This document shows, one piece after another, positions 16,216 to 22,354 of a stretch of DNA of 22,354 bases. Both the position numbers and the translations under genes were made by a program. Source of the DNA: Galbibacter sp035306585. Its GTDB lineage: Bacteria; Bacteroidota; Bacteroidia; Flavobacteriales; Flavobacteriaceae. The DNA lies in assembly GCF_035306585.1 (NCBI RefSeq), contig NZ_DATGNU010000109.1:1-22354 (forward strand), given 5' to 3'. The notes beneath the pieces were generated by a model that was given only the letters and a program-made list of their open reading frames with translations, was not told the origin of the DNA and did not search any database. How positions within the stretch are numbered: the first letter of the stretch is position 1; each line of letters opens with the position of its first letter.

Positions 16216-17310
16216 ATGCAGATTAAAGATGTAATATCTGTAATTGAAACTATAGCACCCCTTGATTATGCAGAAGACTTTGACAATGTAGGGTTGCTGA
16301 TTGGGGACAAATCGACGAAGGTTACTGGAGTACTAGTTACCCTAGACACATTAGAAAATGTAGTTGATGAGGCCATTGAAAAGAACTGCAATCTTATTGT
16401 AAGCTTCCACCCTATTATCTTTCGCGGTTTAAAGAAAATTACAGGAAAGAATTATGTTGAAAGAATTGTCATTAAGGCCATTAAAAACAACATTGCCATC
16501 TACAGCATTCACACCGCCCTAGACAACAGCTTTGTAGGCGTTAACGCAAAAATATGCGAAGTATTAGGATTGGAAAACACGCAAGTTTTAATCCCTCAGA
16601 GGTCAACAATCAAAAAACTAACAACATATGTCCCTGAAAGTCATGCGATGGCATTACGTGAAGCGCTGTTTGAAGTTGGTGGCGGATCCATTGGAAATTA
16701 CGACAATTGCAGTTTTAATATAGCCGGTATGGGCACCTTTAATGGAAACGATCAATCCAATCCAGTAATAGGTGAAAAAGGACAAACCCAATACGTAAAA
16801 GAAGTCCAAATTAACATCACTTTTGAGAAACATTTAGAGAATAAGATCTTATCTACTTTATTAAAGGCGCATCCTTATGAGGAAGTTGCTTATGAGATCA
16901 TTACATTAGAGAATAAAAACCAACACATTGGCATAGGAATGGTCGGGGAACTTCCTGTGGCCCAGAAAGCTGAGAAATTTTTAAAAACAGTAAAACAACG
17001 GATGAACGTTGGCCTAATACGACATTCAAGATTATTAGAGAAGGAAATTAAAAAGGTAGCAGTATTAGGAGGCAGCGGTGCTTTTGCCATTGATAATGCA
17101 ATCGCATCAGGAGCGGACCTTTACATCACTGCAGATGTCAAATATCACGAATTTTACAAGGCAGAAAACAAACTAGTTATCGCTGATATCGGCCATTATG
17201 AAACCGAACAATACACAAAAAATCTTTTAGTTGACTATCTTACAAAAAAATTCACTAATTTTGCAATCGTTTTATCAGTTTGTAATACAAACCCCGTCAA
17301 GTATTTATAA
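16216..17310 (+). CDS. Nif3/DUF34-like dinuclear metal protein
   Basis: 364 residues. Nif3-family proteins form hexameric toroids with a two-metal site; their physiological function is unsettled, although some are annotated as GTP cyclohydrolase I type 2. Putative metal ligands are visible: H65 in VSFHPIIF, H99 and D103 in IHTALDNS, and H327 and E331 in DIGHYETE. The central insert (about residues 125-235) is the PII/CutA-like domain found in the long YqfO-type members, consistent with the length. The start chosen is ATG at 16216. An upstream TTG at 16198 would lie within the -7 promoter element. The stop is 5 nt before the next gene, so the two are probably an operon. Confidence 0.92.
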   Translation: MQIKDVISVIETIAPLDYAEDFDNVGLLIGDKSTKVTGVLVTLDTLENVVDEAIEKNCNLIVSFHPIIFRGLKKITGKNYVERIVIKAIKNNIAIYSIHTALDNSFVGVNAKICEVLGLENTQVLIPQRSTIKKLTTYVPESHAMALREALFEVGGGSIGNYDNCSFNIAGMGTFNGNDQSNPVIGEKGQTQYVKEVQINITFEKHLENKILSTLLKAHPYEEVAYEIITLENKNQHIGIGMVGELPVAQKAEKFLKTVKQRMNVGLIRHSRLLEKEIKKVAVLGGSGAFAIDNAIASGADLYITADVKYHEFYKAENKLVIADIGHYETEQYTKNLLVDYLTKKFTNFAIVLSVCNTNPVKYL

Positions 17311-17315
17311 AGAAT

Positions 17316-18095
17316 ATGGCAAAGAAGACCGAAGTAACAGTTGAAGAAAAATTAAGAACCTTATACGACTTGCAATTGATTGATTCTCGCATAGATGAGA
17401 TTCGAAATGTTCGTGGAGAATTACCTTTAGAAGTAGAGGATTTGGAAGATGAGGTGGAGGGACTAAAGACCCGATTAGAAAAACTTAACGGAAATCTTGA
17501 AGAGATTACCGAAGAAATTTCTAATAAGAAAAACCTTATTGAAGAAGCAAAATCTTTGATTAAAAAATACGGAGACCAACAAAAGAATGTTAGAAACAAC
17601 CGAGAATTTAATTCGCTAACCAAAGAGGTTGAGTTCCAAGAGCTCGAAATCCAATTGGCTGAGAAGCATATTAAAGAATTCAAGGTTCAAATCGAACAAA
17701 AGAAAGAAGTGATCGCTCAAACCAAAGAACGTTTGTCTGAGCGTGAAAATCATCTAAAGCACAAAAAAGGTGAGCTTGATGATATCTTAAAAGAAACAGA
17801 GAAAGAAGAAAAGGCATTAATTGACAAGAGTCTAGAATACGAGAACCTAATCGAGCCTAGACTTCTATCGGCTTACAAAAGAATTAGAGAGAGTGTTAAA
17901 AACGGATTAGCCATTGTTCCTATTGAGCGTGGAGCATCGGGAGGTTCCTTCTTCACAATTCCACCACAGGTACAAATGGAAATTGCGTCTCGCAAAAAAA
18001 TCATTACGGACGAGCACAGTGGTAGAATTCTAGTCGACCCAGCGTTAGCTGATGAAGAGAAGCAGCGCATGGAGGAGATGTTTTCATCAATCTAG
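17316..18095 (+). CDS. Coiled-coil protein of the C4 zinc-ribbon family, zinc site lost
   Basis: A 259-residue soluble protein. Residues about 10-190 form a long charged helical hairpin (NNREFNSLTKEVEFQELEIQ near the middle). The C-terminal domain keeps the family frame (IVPIERGASGGSFFTIPPQ, then SGRILVDPAL) where relatives carry a four-cysteine zinc ribbon. Here the protein contains no cysteine at all, so it cannot bind zinc in the family manner. The cellular function of the family is not known. It is 5 nt downstream of the Nif3-family gene, a conserved-looking pairing, and ends at a bidirectional terminator. Confidence 0.9.
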   Translation: MAKKTEVTVEEKLRTLYDLQLIDSRIDEIRNVRGELPLEVEDLEDEVEGLKTRLEKLNGNLEEITEEISNKKNLIEEAKSLIKKYGDQQKNVRNNREFNSLTKEVEFQELEIQLAEKHIKEFKVQIEQKKEVIAQTKERLSERENHLKHKKGELDDILKETEKEEKALIDKSLEYENLIEPRLLSAYKRIRESVKNGLAIVPIERGASGGSFFTIPPQVQMEIASRKKIITDEHSGRILVDPALADEEKQRMEEMFSSI

Positions 18096-18115
18096 TTTAA
18101 CATTGCCACTAAAAA

Positions 18116-18157
18116 ATAAAAAAGTCTTACAGTCATTATTGTAGGACTTTTTTATTT
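18116..18157. terminator. Bidirectional intrinsic terminator
   Basis: Stem AAAGTCTTACA (18121-18131) with TGTAGGACTTT (18140-18150), one wobble pair. A T run follows on the plus strand and an A run precedes it (T run on the minus strand). It separates the zinc-ribbon-family gene from the convergent TIGR03915-family gene. Confidence 0.87.
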
Positions 18158-18186
18158 TTAAAAAGCCAACACAACCAAGAGAAAGA

Positions 18187-18882
18187 TTAGCAGTTTGCGC
18201 CAATCCTATTATTATATAGTACACTTTGGGATTTGATATGCAATGGTGTATCCGAATTACCGAGATCCAAAGTATTGAGCTCTTGTACATGTTGCAATTG
18301 ATCTAATTCAACTTGAGAGAGCCTTTGAAGGTCATAATAAAGTCCATAATTTCTTTTCTTATCGTATACCAACCATTTCTTGTCCTTATAAATTCGGCTA
18401 AAATACTTCCCTAACAAAGGGAGCACATCAAAATTAGAATTTACAACACCAACCCCAATGTCTCCTCTAGATTCATCTAATATAATAGCATCCTTAATAC
18501 GTTGCAACTCACGGTCCACCATTTTTGAAACTTGATGAATTCGAAGCACATTCACCTTTGAATGATCAGTATGACTAAAGGTCTCTGCCGAATAAGCATG
18601 TACAATATAACGCAAAATCGCATCTTCAGTCCCCTTAATCTCGCTTAAGAACACCTTATATAATTCATTTGCGGCCTGTTTAGACACTTTTAGTTGCAAG
18701 GAATGCCATACCTTCTTTGCTTTTAGATTCGAGGTATTAACTATTTTTCCTTCGGCAAACATCTCTGGAGCATAGTGCTTTGGCTTGACTACACAAACAT
18801 CTTTTAAATTCTGATCAAAGACTTGATATACGGCAGTTAAGAATCCTGCGAAACTTCCATCATAAATTAGTATTGTTTTCAT
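18187..18882 (-). CDS. TIGR03915-family putative DNA repair protein
   Basis: 231 residues from the chosen start. The N-terminus ILIYDGSFAGFLTAVYQVFD is the hallmark of this family. The middle part (ELYKVFLSEIKGTEDAILRY, then VNSNFDVLPLLGKYF, then KKWLVYDKKRNYGLYYDL) also fits. Family members usually sit beside, or are fused with, a radical-SAM or uracil-DNA-glycosylase partner and are thought to act in DNA metabolism; no activity is proven. No such partner is in this window. The last about 40 residues lack the MPKRYW-type ending I expect, so the copy may be shortened. The frame is open upstream to 19119, but that stretch contains the operators and has no family similarity. It is divergent from an S24-type repressor, which probably controls it. 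Confidence 0.82.
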   Translation of the reverse strand: MKTILIYDGSFAGFLTAVYQVFDQNLKDVCVVKPKHYAPEMFAEGKIVNTSNLKAKKVWHSLQLKVSKQAANELYKVFLSEIKGTEDAILRYIVHAYSAETFSHTDHSKVNVLRIHQVSKMVDRELQRIKDAIILDESRGDIGVGVVNSNFDVLPLLGKYFSRIYKDKKWLVYDKKRNYGLYYDLQRLSQVELDQLQHVQELNTLDLGNSDTPLHIKSQSVLYNNRIGANC

Positions 18883-18938
18883 ATGTGTTCTTTTATTAAG
18901 CTTTGTAAAGTAGGCTAAAAAATTTCTTTTTATAGATT

Positions 18939-18953
18939 TTGGAAAATTTCCAA
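18939..18953. promoter_or_regulatory. Operator O1, TTGGAAA-A-TTTCCAA palindrome
   Basis: A perfect 15-bp palindrome around a single central base. It lies 57 nt upstream of the TIGR03915-family start codon, downstream of its candidate -7 element, where bound repressor would block transcription. It shares the TGGAA-N3-TTCCA core with O2 and nearly with O3. Confidence 0.7.
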
Positions 18954-18982
18954 CTTTCAACCTTCGGAATTTCATATCTTTA

Positions 18983-18990
18983 CAAAGTTT
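18983..18990 (-). promoter_or_regulatory. Candidate promoter of the TIGR03915-family gene
   Basis: AAACTTTG on the minus strand matches TAnnTTTG at seven of eight positions. TTG occurs 21 bp upstream (19014-19012). O1 lies between it and the start codon. Confidence 0.35.
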
Positions 18991-19024
18991 TGTGTTAACG
19001 AATGCTTTTAACAATTCAAATATA

Positions 19025-19037
19025 TGGAATTTTTCCA
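19025..19037. promoter_or_regulatory. Operator O2, TGGAA-TTT-TTCCA
   Basis: A perfect inverted repeat TGGAA/TTCCA with 3-bp spacer, centred 19 bp from O3. It lies just upstream of the candidate repressor promoter. Confidence 0.65.
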
Positions 19038-19043
19038 ATTTTA

Positions 19044-19056
19044 AGGAAATTTTCCA
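19044..19056. promoter_or_regulatory. Operator O3, AGGAA-ATT-TTCCA
   Basis: The same motif with one mismatch in the outer pair. It sits between the -33 and -7 positions of the repressor gene's candidate promoter, suggesting autorepression. Confidence 0.6.
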
Positions 19057-19065
19057 ATAAGTTTT

Positions 19066-19073
19066 TATATTTA
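19066..19073 (+). promoter_or_regulatory. Candidate promoter of the S24-type repressor gene
   Basis: TATATTTA matches TAnnTTTG at seven of eight positions, 26 nt before the start codon. No clear -33 TTG is present; the -33 zone is occupied by O3. Confidence 0.35.
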
Positions 19074-19099
19074 CCTTGAATTCACTGTAATCTAGCCAC

Positions 19100-19864
19100 A
19101 TGAAAAACGAACTTCCCATTGAAATAATCCGCTTTAAAGAAATAAGAGAGTCTCATTCACATACCCAACAAAGTTTTGCTGCCCTTCTGGGAATCAAAAA
19201 TTCAACAGCAGACATCGAAAGAGGTAAATCGAAAATATCGGGTAGTATTCTAGTGGAACTCATGGATCAATTCAACATCAATCCGCTTTGGCTTTATGGG
19301 AAAAGCGAACAAAAGATTCTGGAACTAAAGGTCAATACCGCGCCCAAAGTACTAACTGTCGATCCAGAGAATAATGACAGTATGGTCTTGGTAAATGTAA
19401 AAGCGGCCGCTGGCTATCCTGCCAATATTCAAGATCTGGAGTGGTATGAATCACTACCAGCATTTCAAATTCCATTACCAGAATTTAGAAATGCGACTTA
19501 CAGAGGTTTTCAGGTCGAGGGAGATAGTATGCTCCCGAGCCTTCATCCCAAAGAATGGGTACTAGGAAAAGCCGTTGAACAACTCGATTATTTAACCAAC
19601 CATAGTATATGTGTAGTGGTAATGTCCGATAGTGTTTTGGTGAAAAAAGTTCAAAAGCACAGCGAGAATGATAAACTGTCCCTGATTTCATTGAACCCAG
19701 AATATCCTCCTATTACCATCGACACCCATGCCATTCAAGAAATTTGGGAAGTGCAAAGTAAACTGAGTTTTGAAATTGATAACAACTCAGAAAATGCAAC
19801 TTTAGGACAAATACAGCAGTCCATAGAGGCGTTAAAAAATGAGATTAATCAACTAAAAAAGTAA
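19100..19864 (+). CDS. XRE-type repressor with S24/LexA-like autocleavage domain
   Basis: 254 residues. An N-terminal helix-turn-helix of the Cro/CI type (about 8-66, with HTQQSFAALLGIKNSTADIE as the DNA-reading part) joins a C-terminal S24 peptidase domain. LexA/CI-type self-cleavage parts are all visible: the Ala-Gly bond A104-G105 in VKAAAGYP, the nucleophile S143 in VEGDSM, and the catalytic lysine at K182 or K183 in SVLVKKVQK. A short C-terminal helical tail (about 232-254) could aid oligomerisation. Three palindromes in front of the gene suggest it represses itself and the divergent repair-family gene until damage triggers self-cleavage. No phage genes are nearby, so a prophage repressor is less likely than a host regulator; activation through RecA is inference. 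Confidence 0.88.
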   Translation: MKNELPIEIIRFKEIRESHSHTQQSFAALLGIKNSTADIERGKSKISGSILVELMDQFNINPLWLYGKSEQKILELKVNTAPKVLTVDPENNDSMVLVNVKAAAGYPANIQDLEWYESLPAFQIPLPEFRNATYRGFQVEGDSMLPSLHPKEWVLGKAVEQLDYLTNHSICVVVMSDSVLVKKVQKHSENDKLSLISLNPEYPPITIDTHAIQEIWEVQSKLSFEIDNNSENATLGQIQQSIEALKNEINQLKK

Positions 19865-19954
19865 GTTATAGCCTACATGTAAACGCTTGTTTTCAGGAAA
19901 TTTAGCCCTTAAGAAGTAATGACAAAATTTCTTTACATGGTCTATAAATTACAA

Positions 19955-19976
19955 AGAGTGCCGATAACGACACTCT
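19955..19976. repeat. Small hairpin in the gap after the repressor gene
   Basis: AGAGTG and CACTCT flank CCGATAACGA, with a further CG/CG pair inside. No U tract follows on either strand, so a terminator is not supported. The surrounding 19865-20114 gap otherwise shows only the small ORF at 20020. Confidence 0.35.
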
Positions 19977-20019
19977 CTAATTCAATCAAACAAACTAACT
20001 AAAATTCGAAACAATTTTG

Positions 20020-20109
20020 ATGTGGAACTCAAAATTCACTTATTCCAGTTACACAAATATAGGTGCTTATTTTGGAAAAACATCCACAAAATACCTAATT
20101 ATTCGATAA
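20020..20109 (+). CDS. Possible 29-residue small ORF
   Basis: ATG at 20020 opens a 29-codon frame (MWNSKFTYSSYTNIGAYFGK, then TSTKYLIIR) ending TAA at 20107-20109. The peptide is basic (three Lys, one Arg, no acidic residues) and rich in Tyr, Ser and Thr. The preceding leader is A-rich and lacks G, as is common before translated genes in this phylum. It ends 5 nt before the stop codon of the convergent ABC-F gene. No family is recognised and no good promoter is seen. It could be chance. Confidence 0.25.
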   Translation: MWNSKFTYSSYTNIGAYFGKTSTKYLIIR

Positions 20110-20114
20110 ACTAC

Positions 20115-22037
20115 CTAGTTTGTTTTATTTTGTAAATTTTCGGTCAATTCATACCAGAGTTCCGTTTTCTTTTCTAAGTGTTGTTTTTTACGGTTGTAAT
20201 TCTCGAAAAACTCTGATTCCGGGTGCAATTCGTCATGCCTTTTAACTAGTTCTTTCTCTAAAGATTCAAGATCATGTTCGAGCGATACTATCTCACTTTC
20301 GATTTTGCTTATTTTATTCTTCAGCCCTTTGAGTTCTTTTTGCTCCTCAAAACTCAACTGCCTTTGTAGCTTTTTTCCCTCCACAGGTATTACATTGACT
20401 TCTGACTTTTTCTCGATTGCTCTAAAATCATCCGCTTTACGTTGCTCAAGATAGAAATCGATATCACCTAAATATTCTTTTAACTTCCCATCCCTAAATT
20501 CATAAACCCTATCGGTAAGCCCTTGAAGAAAATCCCTATCATGAGATACCAAAATCAATGTTCCCTCAAAGCTCTTAAGAGCCTCCTTTAAGACGTTTTT
20601 AGATTTAATGTCTAGGTGATTCGTCGGCTCATCCATAACTAGCACATTAAAAGGATGTAGCAGCATCTTACAGAGCGCTAACCGGTTTCGCTCACCTCCT
20701 GAGAGGACCTTCACCTTTTTATCGACCTGATCCCCCCTAAAGAGAAATGCACCCAACATATCTCGCACCTTCACTCTATTGGAATCTGTTGCCTCATCCA
20801 GCATGGTATCTAAGATGGTCTTCTCCCCATCTAAATATTCCGCTTGGTTTTGGGCGAAATACCCCAATTGTACATTATGACCAAGCTTTAAGTATCCTTG
20901 ATAATCCAACTCACCAACTATGATTTTTGCCAGGGTTGTTTTACCTTGACCATTTTGCCCAACAAAAGCAATTTTCGAACTGCGCTCGACCGACAAGTCT
21001 ATATTTTTTAAAACCTCCTTTTCACCGTAGTTTTTAGCAACATGCTCCGCTTCAATCACTACCTTACCTGGATTGACAGAAACTGGGAATCGAACGTTCA
21101 TCACCGCGGTATCTTCATCATCCACCTCTATGCGTTCAACTTTGTCTAATTTTTTAATCAGGGATTGGGCCATAGAGGCCTTAGAGGCTTTTGCTCTAAA
21201 TTTCTCGATAAGCTTCTCGGTTTGCTGAATTTGTTTTTCCTGATTTTTTTGTGCGTTCAATTGCAATTCTCTCATTTCCGCACGTAATTCTAAGTACTGC
21301 GAATAAGGTTTGTTATAATCGTACGCCTTCCCTAATGAAATCTCAATAGTTCTGTTGGTCACATTGTCCAAAAACATCTTATCGTGCGATACAATTACAA
21401 CAGCTCCTGAGTACGATTTCAAAAACTCTTCCAACCAAATGATCGATTCTATATCAAGGTGGTTTGTAGGCTCATCCAACAACAACACATCATTGTCTTG
21501 AAGTAATAACTTTGCGAGTTCAATACGCATTCGCCAACCACCAGAGAAGGTCTCTGTTAACTTATCAAAGTCCGATCTCTTAAAACCAAGCCCCTGTAGA
21601 ATACGTTCTGTTTTCCCTTGATAATTGTAGCCTCCTAAAATCTCATATCGATGTGTCAAATCACTCAAATCCACAATCAACTGATTGTAAGATTCACTCT
21701 CATAGTCGGTTCTCTCAGCAAGTTGGGTGTTAATTTCATCCAATTGTAATTCCATAGAAATGATTTCTTGAAAAGCCTGATAAGCCTCCTCAAGCACCGT
21801 ATTTCCCACAACGAAATCAATATCTTGTTTTAAAAATCCAATTCTAATGTTTTTATCTGAAGATATTACTCCTCCATCAGGCTGCATTTCTTTGGCAAGC
21901 ATTTTAAGCATGGTCGATTTCCCAGCACCATTTTTTCCAATAAGTCCAACGCGGTCCCCAGGATTTAACCGAAATGAAATATCCTCAAATAAATATTCTC
22001 CACCAAAGGAAACTGAAAGTTGATGAATGTTAAGCAT
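20115..22037 (-). CDS. ABC-F family ATPase (Uup-like)
   Basis: A 640-residue soluble protein with two ABC ATPase domains and no membrane segment. ABC-F proteins act on the ribosome. Domain 1 has Walker A GKNGAGKST (34-42), signature FSGGWRMR (164-171) and LLLDEPTNHLD (185-195). Domain 2 has GQNGQGKTT (360-368), LSGGERNR (445-452) and VMDEPTNHLD (467-476). The linker between the domains (about 245-315) is the charged helical tRNA-interaction segment typical of ABC-F. A C-terminal coiled coil (about 560-635) resembles the Uup group more than EttA. Whether it is a housekeeping translation factor or an antibiotic-resistance ABC-F cannot be told from sequence; its housekeeping neighbours favour the former. 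Confidence 0.93.
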   Translation of the reverse strand: MLNIHQLSVSFGGEYLFEDISFRLNPGDRVGLIGKNGAGKSTMLKMLAKEMQPDGGVISSDKNIRIGFLKQDIDFVVGNTVLEEAYQAFQEIISMELQLDEINTQLAERTDYESESYNQLIVDLSDLTHRYEILGGYNYQGKTERILQGLGFKRSDFDKLTETFSGGWRMRIELAKLLLQDNDVLLLDEPTNHLDIESIIWLEEFLKSYSGAVVIVSHDKMFLDNVTNRTIEISLGKAYDYNKPYSQYLELRAEMRELQLNAQKNQEKQIQQTEKLIEKFRAKASKASMAQSLIKKLDKVERIEVDDEDTAVMNVRFPVSVNPGKVVIEAEHVAKNYGEKEVLKNIDLSVERSSKIAFVGQNGQGKTTLAKIIVGELDYQGYLKLGHNVQLGYFAQNQAEYLDGEKTILDTMLDEATDSNRVKVRDMLGAFLFRGDQVDKKVKVLSGGERNRLALCKMLLHPFNVLVMDEPTNHLDIKSKNVLKEALKSFEGTLILVSHDRDFLQGLTDRVYEFRDGKLKEYLGDIDFYLEQRKADDFRAIEKKSEVNVIPVEGKKLQRQLSFEEQKELKGLKNKISKIESEIVSLEHDLESLEKELVKRHDELHPESEFFENYNRKKQHLEKKTELWYELTENLQNKTN

Positions 22038-22058
22038 AGTAATAAATTTAAAACTTTA

Positions 22059-22092
22059 CAAATAACACCTAAATAGGTATCTTTGTCAAAAA
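22059..22092 (-). promoter_or_regulatory. ABC-F gene promoter (-33 and -7)
   Basis: On the minus strand TTTTTG (22092-22087) and GTTATTTG (22066-22059, six of eight to TAnnTTTG) are 20 bp apart. This overlaps the divergent DUF983 promoter, so the two transcripts may compete. Confidence 0.4.
22078..22085 (+). promoter_or_regulatory. DUF983 gene promoter, -7 element
   Basis: TATCTTTG is a perfect TAnnTTTG match, 16 nt before the start codon at 22102. The -33 region is weak (TTTAC). Confidence 0.5.
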
Positions 22093-22101
22093 TTTTTGCA
22101 A

Positions 22102-22354
22102 ATGTTAAAAAAAGGAAGCAAATTATACAGCATTTTAACAGGAACTTGTCCTAAATGCAATGAAGGGAAGATGTATCGAAGCAAAAATGCCTACAATCCC
22201 ACCGAAACCTTAAAAATGCACGACAATTGTTCTGTATGTGGATTTAAATTCCAAATAGAACCTTCGTTCTTCTATGGTGCTATGTATGTAAGTTATGGTG
22301 TGGGAATCGCATTTGCAGTAGCAGCCTTTGTCATCTCATATTTATTCATTGGAA
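22102..22354 (+). CDS. DUF983 family protein, N-terminal part
   Basis: 84 codons are visible before the window ends. The protein starts MLKKGSKLYSILTGTCPKCN and has a zinc-ribbon-like pair of CxxC motifs (CPKC and CSVC). The family segment FQIEPSFFYGAMYVSYGVG and a membrane helix (about 65-83) follow. DUF983 proteins are small membrane proteins of unknown function, common in Bacteroidota and alphaproteobacteria. The start is set by family match and the promoter just upstream. The 3' end is missing. Confidence 0.9.
   Translation, partial: MLKKGSKLYSILTGTCPKCNEGKMYRSKNAYNPTETLKMHDNCSVCGFKFQIEPSFFYGAMYVSYGVGIAFAVAAFVISYLFIG

Noticed and set aside
18087..18290. A 67-codon frame overlapping the end of the TIGR03915-family gene, considered as a frameshifted C-terminus
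   Set aside because: Its translation does not resemble the expected family ending and it runs through the bidirectional terminator.
18883..19119. N-terminal extension of the TIGR03915-family gene by 79 codons
   Set aside because: The stretch holds three palindromic operators and the start of the divergent repressor gene, and the family N-terminus (ILIYDGSF) begins right after 18882.
20071..20086. TTTGGAAAAACATCC as a fourth operator for the S24-type repressor
   Set aside because: Spacing and right half differ from TGGAA-N3-TTCCA, and it lies far from any promoter, inside the possible small ORF.

Overview
The window reads as chromosomal DNA of a flavobacterium (Bacteroidota, Flavobacteriia). 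The base composition is AT-rich. Intergenic regions repeatedly carry the Bacteroidota -7 promoter element TAnnTTTG (perfect octamers at 2929, 2998, 4939, 7228, 8765, 10991, 16193 and 22078), and classical Shine-Dalgarno sequences are largely absent. Several protein families are typical of the phylum: a DUF1573 protein, a retropepsin-like protein with a PDZ domain, a TPR hybrid histidine kinase, an RskA-type anti-sigma factor and a DUF983 protein. Most of the window is ordinary housekeeping sequence.

Layout. Bases 1-198 are the 5' end of a group IIC self-splicing intron on the minus strand, cut by the window edge. It sits immediately downstream of the intrinsic terminator of valS (valyl-tRNA synthetase, 266-2899, minus). 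valS is divergent from a secreted DUF1573 protein (3030-3416). A minus-strand exported aspartyl-protease/PDZ protein (3490-4821) is divergent from a class I/II aminotransferase and murB, which overlap and form a small operon (4975-7180). Next come an ECF sigma factor with its RskA-like anti-sigma factor (7285-8652), a tiny membrane-anchored four-cysteine protein (8820-9026) and a second ECF sigma factor (9137-9715). An Nramp-fold transporter lacking the usual metal-binding motifs follows (9751-10965), then lipA (lipoyl synthase), a type I GAPDH and a TPR hybrid histidine kinase (12959-15154).

The kinase converges with lpxK (15172-16170, minus). lpxK is divergent from a Nif3-family protein and a coiled-coil 'zinc-ribbon' protein that has lost all its cysteines (16216-18095).

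The accessory-looking part is 18187-19864. A TIGR03915-family putative DNA-repair protein (minus) is divergent from an XRE-type repressor with an S24/LexA-like autocleavage domain. The shared 217-bp intergenic region holds three copies of a TGGAA-N3-TTCCA palindrome. This looks like a self-regulated, damage-inducible repair module. The usual radical-SAM partner of TIGR03915 is not in the window, and the C-terminus of this copy looks divergent. The window closes with an ABC-F protein (20115-22037, minus), divergent from the start of a DUF983 gene that runs off the edge.

No stretch over 300 bases lacks a gene or element. The largest gaps are 18883-19099 (operators and promoters), 19865-20114 (a possible 29-codon ORF and a weak hairpin) and 8653-8819 (a terminator, an inverted repeat and a promoter).
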